Assembly: GCF_036588685.1 (NCBI RefSeq)
Contig: NC_086374.1
Span: forward strand, 72,538,457 to 72,602,456
Direction of reading: 5' to 3'
From: Mytilus trossulus
Lineage: Eukaryota > Mollusca > Bivalvia > Mytilida > Mytilidae
DNA: 64,000 nt
Numbering within the stretch: position 1 is the stretch's first letter; every line of letters begins with the position of its first letter. Shown in pieces: positions 60,310-64,000 of the stretch. The notes below the pieces were generated by a model. The model saw only the letters and a list, made by a program, of their open reading frames with translations. It was not told where the DNA came from and did not search any database. The translations under genes were made by a program, and so were the position numbers.

Positions 60310-60640
60310 TACGCAACCTATATACAAAGGCCAGAGGCTCCTGGCTTGGGACAGGCACAAAAATGCGTCGGGGTTGAAAATGTTTTGTGAGATATCAACC
60401 CTACAAATCCAATCTAGAACTTAACAAAAGTAATACGCACAGTAGAACTCAGACACAGTAAAACTCAGGTTATAAGAATGATGAGTCCGATGTCAGAATA
60501 GGTAACAAAAGAAACTTAACAAAATGACAATGATAACTTTAAGAAAGGACTACTAGCAGTTACACCCATGCCAGCTTCAGACCCCATGCAATTAAACTGA
60601 TAAAAGATTATGTCTTCATCATATAAAGATTCTGAAGAAA
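60310..60640 (-). mobile_element. RT-family 3' tail, copy G
   Basis: GGCCAGAGGCTCCTGGCTTG and GGACAGGCACAAAAATGCGT (60328-60368), then GGACTACTAGCAGTTACACC and CATGCCAGCTTCAGACC near 60545-60583, in the same order as copy E. No polymerase attached. Confidence 0.7.
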
Positions 60641-61084
60641 TCTACATTTGTTAATAAACTTGTAAATATATATCGTATCAGTGGCAGATACAGGGGTTCC
60701 GGTTGGATCCGCCCTTACGTATCATTCAGTTCGTCGGAAATACCACAGTCTGTGAGTATACCTTGTCGCGCCATAGCATGGTTATGTCCGTCTGTCTGCG
60801 TCGATGTCTGTCCTCCCCATGACAATTTTGCAGGCAGCGGTGGGATATTATAAACATTAATAAGGTTATTTCTTTTATATCAATTGATGTCCTAATATTA
60901 ATTGATTTATAATTATACAATGTAATTTCACAAATTGTATTCTGTGAATTAATAGGAATATTCAGATGATTTAATGTGAGAGGATTATTACAAATGGAAT
61001 AAAATATTTCTTGTGCGTAAATATACTTGTAACTGTAGTTAAATTGTTATAGAAATAGACCAATGTGATTCTTCTGATAGAGAA

Positions 61085-61960
61085 ATTTAAAATGCAAGAC
61101 CTAGTGTATCATTGGATATGGGTATAGAACCAAGTTCTGCAGCTTCAACGGCTAAAATTATTTAAACTCAAAGAAAAATTCAGCGGTTAACAAAAGAGAT
61201 TGAAACTCTTTTAGATGTAATTGAAATGCTCCGACCCGAGAAGATCACCAATCGCACCCGTATGCCGACCTTGACGTTATCAAGGATCACATTCACCTGA
61301 GCGTAATATAAGGAATCGGAAAAGCCAGTTGTCCTACCCTTTGAATATCATGGTTCTGTTTTAAATTATTAGACAAGTCTAAGTGAGAATGCGCAAATGG
61401 TTTAGCCGATATTGGTAAGACAAAGCGTAAAGATTATAACACAAAACAGAACAGAGCTTTTCCATGAGCAGCTTCTGGCGTACTAAATTATAATCCTGGT
61501 ACCTTTGATAACTATTAACAATATCCGGAAAAGAAAAGATAAAAAATTACCTGAATTGGCGAAACATACCAAGAGATTAAGCTGTAAAACATATCCTAAA
61601 GCTAAACTGAAACTACCAGAAATTAATTTGAATACATGTTTGCGTATACATCGAGCTCATCAAAAACAATATATGATGCAGTTAAGTTAACTGTAGAGCT
61701 CAAAGCATTTCATATCGCGGATAAACAGAGGGGCATATCTTCAAGTGTTAGAAATATCGCAATTTCGGAAAATTCATAAGTGTCTGGTCAAATAAAACAC
61801 TGACTGATGTGGTAGAAGAACTTCGACGCAAGCTCCGGTTTCGTAAGAGCGGTATATTACAGGGAAAAGGGGATGATGAAATTGAGGAAAATCAGATCAT
61901 ATAAGAAGGAATTGTCGAAATGATATCAAAAGTAACACAAATTCTCACCAAAAAGACAAG
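61085..61960 (+). pseudogene. Unrecognised decayed reading frame, interrupted by a repeat
   Basis: Protein-like stretches in changing frames: ARPSVSLDMGIEPSSAASTA, then TQRKIQRLTKEIETLLDVIE (helical, charged) at 61085-61255; RKRKDKKLPELAKHTKRLSC at 61520-61680; TLTDVVEELRRKLRFRKSGI at 61795-61910. Stops and frameshifts separate them. The CCTTTGATAACTAT repeat tail (61455-61517) sits between the first and second pieces. Possibly a fragment of a host gene or of a mobile element; family unknown. Confidence 0.3.
61455..61517 (+). repeat. CTGGTACCTTTGATAACTAT repeat tail, truncated
   Basis: CTTCTGGCGTACTAAATTAT and AATCCTGGTACCTTTGATAA: only the last 60 bases of the family at 30600-31042. Confidence 0.75.
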
Positions 61961-61969
61961 AGTTGGAAC

Positions 61970-62130
61970 CGTCTTATGTAGACGAAACGCGCATTGTCCG
62001 TATCAAATTATAAGCCTGGTACCTTTGATAACTATTTAAAGTTTTAAATTTTAAATTTTAAACCACTGGGTCGATGCCACTGCTGTTAGACTTTTTTTGT
62101 CCCCGATGGTATTACCAACCCGATAGTTAG
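61970..62130 (+). repeat. Tail-to-head junction of the same repeat family
   Basis: TGTAGACGAAACGCGCATTG ... CTGGTACCTTTGATAACTAT (end of one unit) is followed, after ATTTTAAATTTTAAA, by ACCACTGGGTCGATGCCACT and TGTCCCCGATGGTATTACCA (a start block), so two partial units are joined head to tail. Confidence 0.65.
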
Positions 62131-62189
62131 CACTCAATTTATGTAAAAATACAATGAACGAAATAAAAATATAATATATATCAACAAAC

Positions 62190-62377
62190 GACAACTACTC
62201 TCCAGATTTGGGACCACAGGCACTTTTCTAAAAAAAGACAACTACTCTCCAGATTTGGGACCACAGGCACTTTTCTAAAAAAAGACAACTACTCTCCAGA
62301 TTTGGGACCACAGGCACTTTTCTAAAAAAAGACAACTACTCTCCAGATTTGGGACCACAGGCACTTTTCTAAAAAAA
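62190..62377. repeat. Four-copy 47-bp tandem repeat
   Basis: Units at 62190, 62237, 62284 and 62331: GACAACTACTCTCCAGATTT, GGGACCACAGGCACTTTTCT and a short A run. Copies are identical apart from A-run length, so the amplification is recent. The unit looks derived from the GACTTGGGACAGGCAC hallmark of local retroelement tails. Confidence 0.95.
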
Positions 62378-62559
62378 AATGTCATATAAATTTGCCTTGA
62401 TTTTAAAGTATATATTAGTAGAATATTTTATTTCTGAGGCAAGTGTCTGTGCTTGACACCAGAACATCAAACTTACTTATTGTATAGCATGCTCATATAT
62501 TGTTCTATCACACCACTGTTCAAGGTTAGGAAATAGTTGGACGATGCAAATATATTTGT

Positions 62560-62870
62560 CCAAAGTCAGGATCCTGCATGTAATTCAGTGGTTATCGTGT
62601 TTAATTATTGTTTTGTTCATAAATAAAGGCAAACGTAGTACACCACTGTTCAAAAATCTTAAATTTATTTAGAGAAGACAACACCGTGGGTTACAAACTA
62701 AAACCGAGAGAAACACACCAATTTTACTATAACAGAATATCAGCGGAACAACAGAAACACTAAACTGAAACAAAAACAAACGTTAACATGCGTAGAAACA
62801 AACTAGTTGATGACAACTGTCATATTCCGATTATTGTGGTATCTGAATGTCTATAAGAACACAAGTCGCT
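62560..62870. repeat. Remnants of two dispersed repeats
   Basis: 62560-62640: CCAAAGTCAGGATCCTGCAT, AATTCAGTGGTTATCGTGTT, related to 44985-45297. 62690-62870: AACACACCAATTTTACTATA, AACAACAGAAACACTAAACT and TGACAACTGTCATATTCC, related to 17380-17665. Confidence 0.5.
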
Positions 62871-63124
62871 ACTGATGAAAAACTAAAAGTAGTCTCGATC
62901 AGCCCTTTCAAAATTATGTATTTTCGATATCAATACTTTTTTTTTAAGTATGTATATATCAAAAATATTTTTAAAAGTTATTCTTTCAATCTAAGTAAGT
63001 CGTTTTCTGCTTTGCTTTATTATCTTGCAAGGATCTTTCACAATCTACATTTTCAATCCCATTATAATATATTAAAAGGACAAACAAAAAATGTAGAAAA
63101 GAAAATCATGTAAATACACTTATC

Positions 63125-63200
63125 ATAGATACCAAGATTACATTTTGTATTTACGCCAGACACGCACTTCGTCTACAAAATAACTCATCAGTGACGTTCC
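63125..63200 (-). repeat. Inverted fragment of the CCTTTGATAACTAT family
   Basis: ATAGATACCAAGATTACATT, CAGACACGCACTTCGTCTAC and AACTCATCAGTGACG are the complement of the last part of 30600-31042, diverged. Confidence 0.6.
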
Positions 63201-63609
63201 AATCCAAAAAAAGTAAAGTTACTAGTTACGAATTCAGGAATATCGTCTTGAGAAATGAGTAATTGCCAAAAAAAAAGTACACAACCAATGCATTTAAAAT
63301 CACTAAAGAAATTTATTGACATGCACTTAATTTAGAAAGACATGAAAACAATCAAAACATTGGATATATATAATTTTATTTTGAGGACATATAAGGGCTG
63401 CGCATCAAATAAACTTATTATGTTTAACTAGTTAAGTTCTGTGTTCTGAATGTATCGTAATCAGACGCACAAATATATAAAGCCCTATCTGAATTTATCA
63501 TGAATGATATATATTATACAATTTGTAAGATACGTATACGTGTTTCATCTCTTCAATCTTTTATATTTGATCAGATACTCAAATATGTAGATTGAAACCA
63601 TAACTTATT

Positions 63610-64000
63610 GTTGTTGTCCCCGCAGATAAAGCCCCAAACAACATCGTTTGTGGGAGTAAAACTAATTACATTAACTGCTTGATAAACGAATTAGGTATTG
63701 CAAATTCACTTGGAAACTCAACATATACCCTCACGACACTTATCAAAGATGAAGACCTGGATCTTCCATCACTGTATTTGACAGCTAAACTACATAAGTG
63801 TCCCTACAAACAACGGTATATTGCTGGGTCTTCCAAGTGCTCCACGAAACATCTTCTTAATTATTAACATCTATTTGATCAGCAATCAAAGACGGGCTTT
63901 AAAGTTATTGTGAAACTGCCTATTCTAGAGGAGATACGTAAAAATTCCAAATAAATTTTAGAGAACATACAATCTTACTCTCTTTCATCTTGTAATAATA
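63610..64000 (+). pseudogene. RT N-terminal fragment, copy J, running off the window
   Basis: Opens VVVPADKAPNNIVCGSKTN, LINELGIANSLGNSTYTLTT, then after an internal deletion DLPSLYLTAKLHKCPYKQRY and IAGSSKCSTK to a stop at 63865. Frame-shifted continuation VIVKLPILEEIRKNSK and ILENIQSYSLSSCNN reaches the edge. It supplies the KLHK block missing from other copies. Internal deletion and stop make it non-functional. Confidence 0.72.

Overview
The window is AT-rich animal nuclear DNA with short exons, GT-AG introns of several hundred bases to about 4 kb, and many interspersed repeats. Several repeats match ones I associate with marine bivalves, especially mussels (Mytilus): a repeat ending in CCTTTGATAACTAT, a GTCGAGCC-hairpin repeat followed by CGG triplets, the 'GCTCACCT' element and a 'GACTTGGGACAGG' retroelement tail. 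The bivalve assignment is from memory of these repeats plus the genes, not from a search.

Three spliced genes could be assembled with consistent splice sites and phases. (1) A plus-strand RING-H2 E3 ubiquitin ligase of 414 residues in seven coding exons (361-10620). (2) A plus-strand secreted protein of 460 residues in three exons (24740-28508): signal peptide, a 12-cysteine module, then a long Asn/Gly/Arg-rich tail. (3) A minus-strand quiescin sulfhydryl oxidase (QSOX) of 646 residues in ten exons (55793 down to 38252): signal peptide, WCGHC thioredoxin domain, FAD-binding ERV/ALR domain, C-terminal membrane helix. There is no operon-like organisation. The ligase would act in the cytosol or nucleus. 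QSOX makes disulfides in the secretory route, which is the kind of chemistry a cysteine-rich secreted protein needs, but nothing here shows they work together. A 76-codon minus-strand ORF near 16.6 kb and a broken reading frame near 61-62 kb are unrecognised.

The rest is mobile and repeated DNA. Fragments of one reverse-transcriptase element family (Penelope-like in its motifs) occur at least ten times on both strands. One copy (17.67-20.0 kb) is split by a nested repeat, and one runs off the right edge. Terminal-inverted-repeat elements without a transposase are dense, three of them in a row just inside QSOX intron 1. Two about 2-kb elements stand out: 7303-9300 (TA-flanked) and 57157-59521. 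The second carries about ten copies of a CGTTACGGAGGTT motif in both orientations and is my best candidate for something undescribed.

A second unusual theme is tandem duplication across exon/intron borders. The ligase exon 2 donor is copied five more times downstream (six donors in 253 bp). The QSOX exon 9 acceptor has degenerate copies upstream of it. Minisatellites with 24-, 31-, 37-, 47-, 50- and 58-bp periods also occur. I found no tRNA, rRNA or CRISPR locus.
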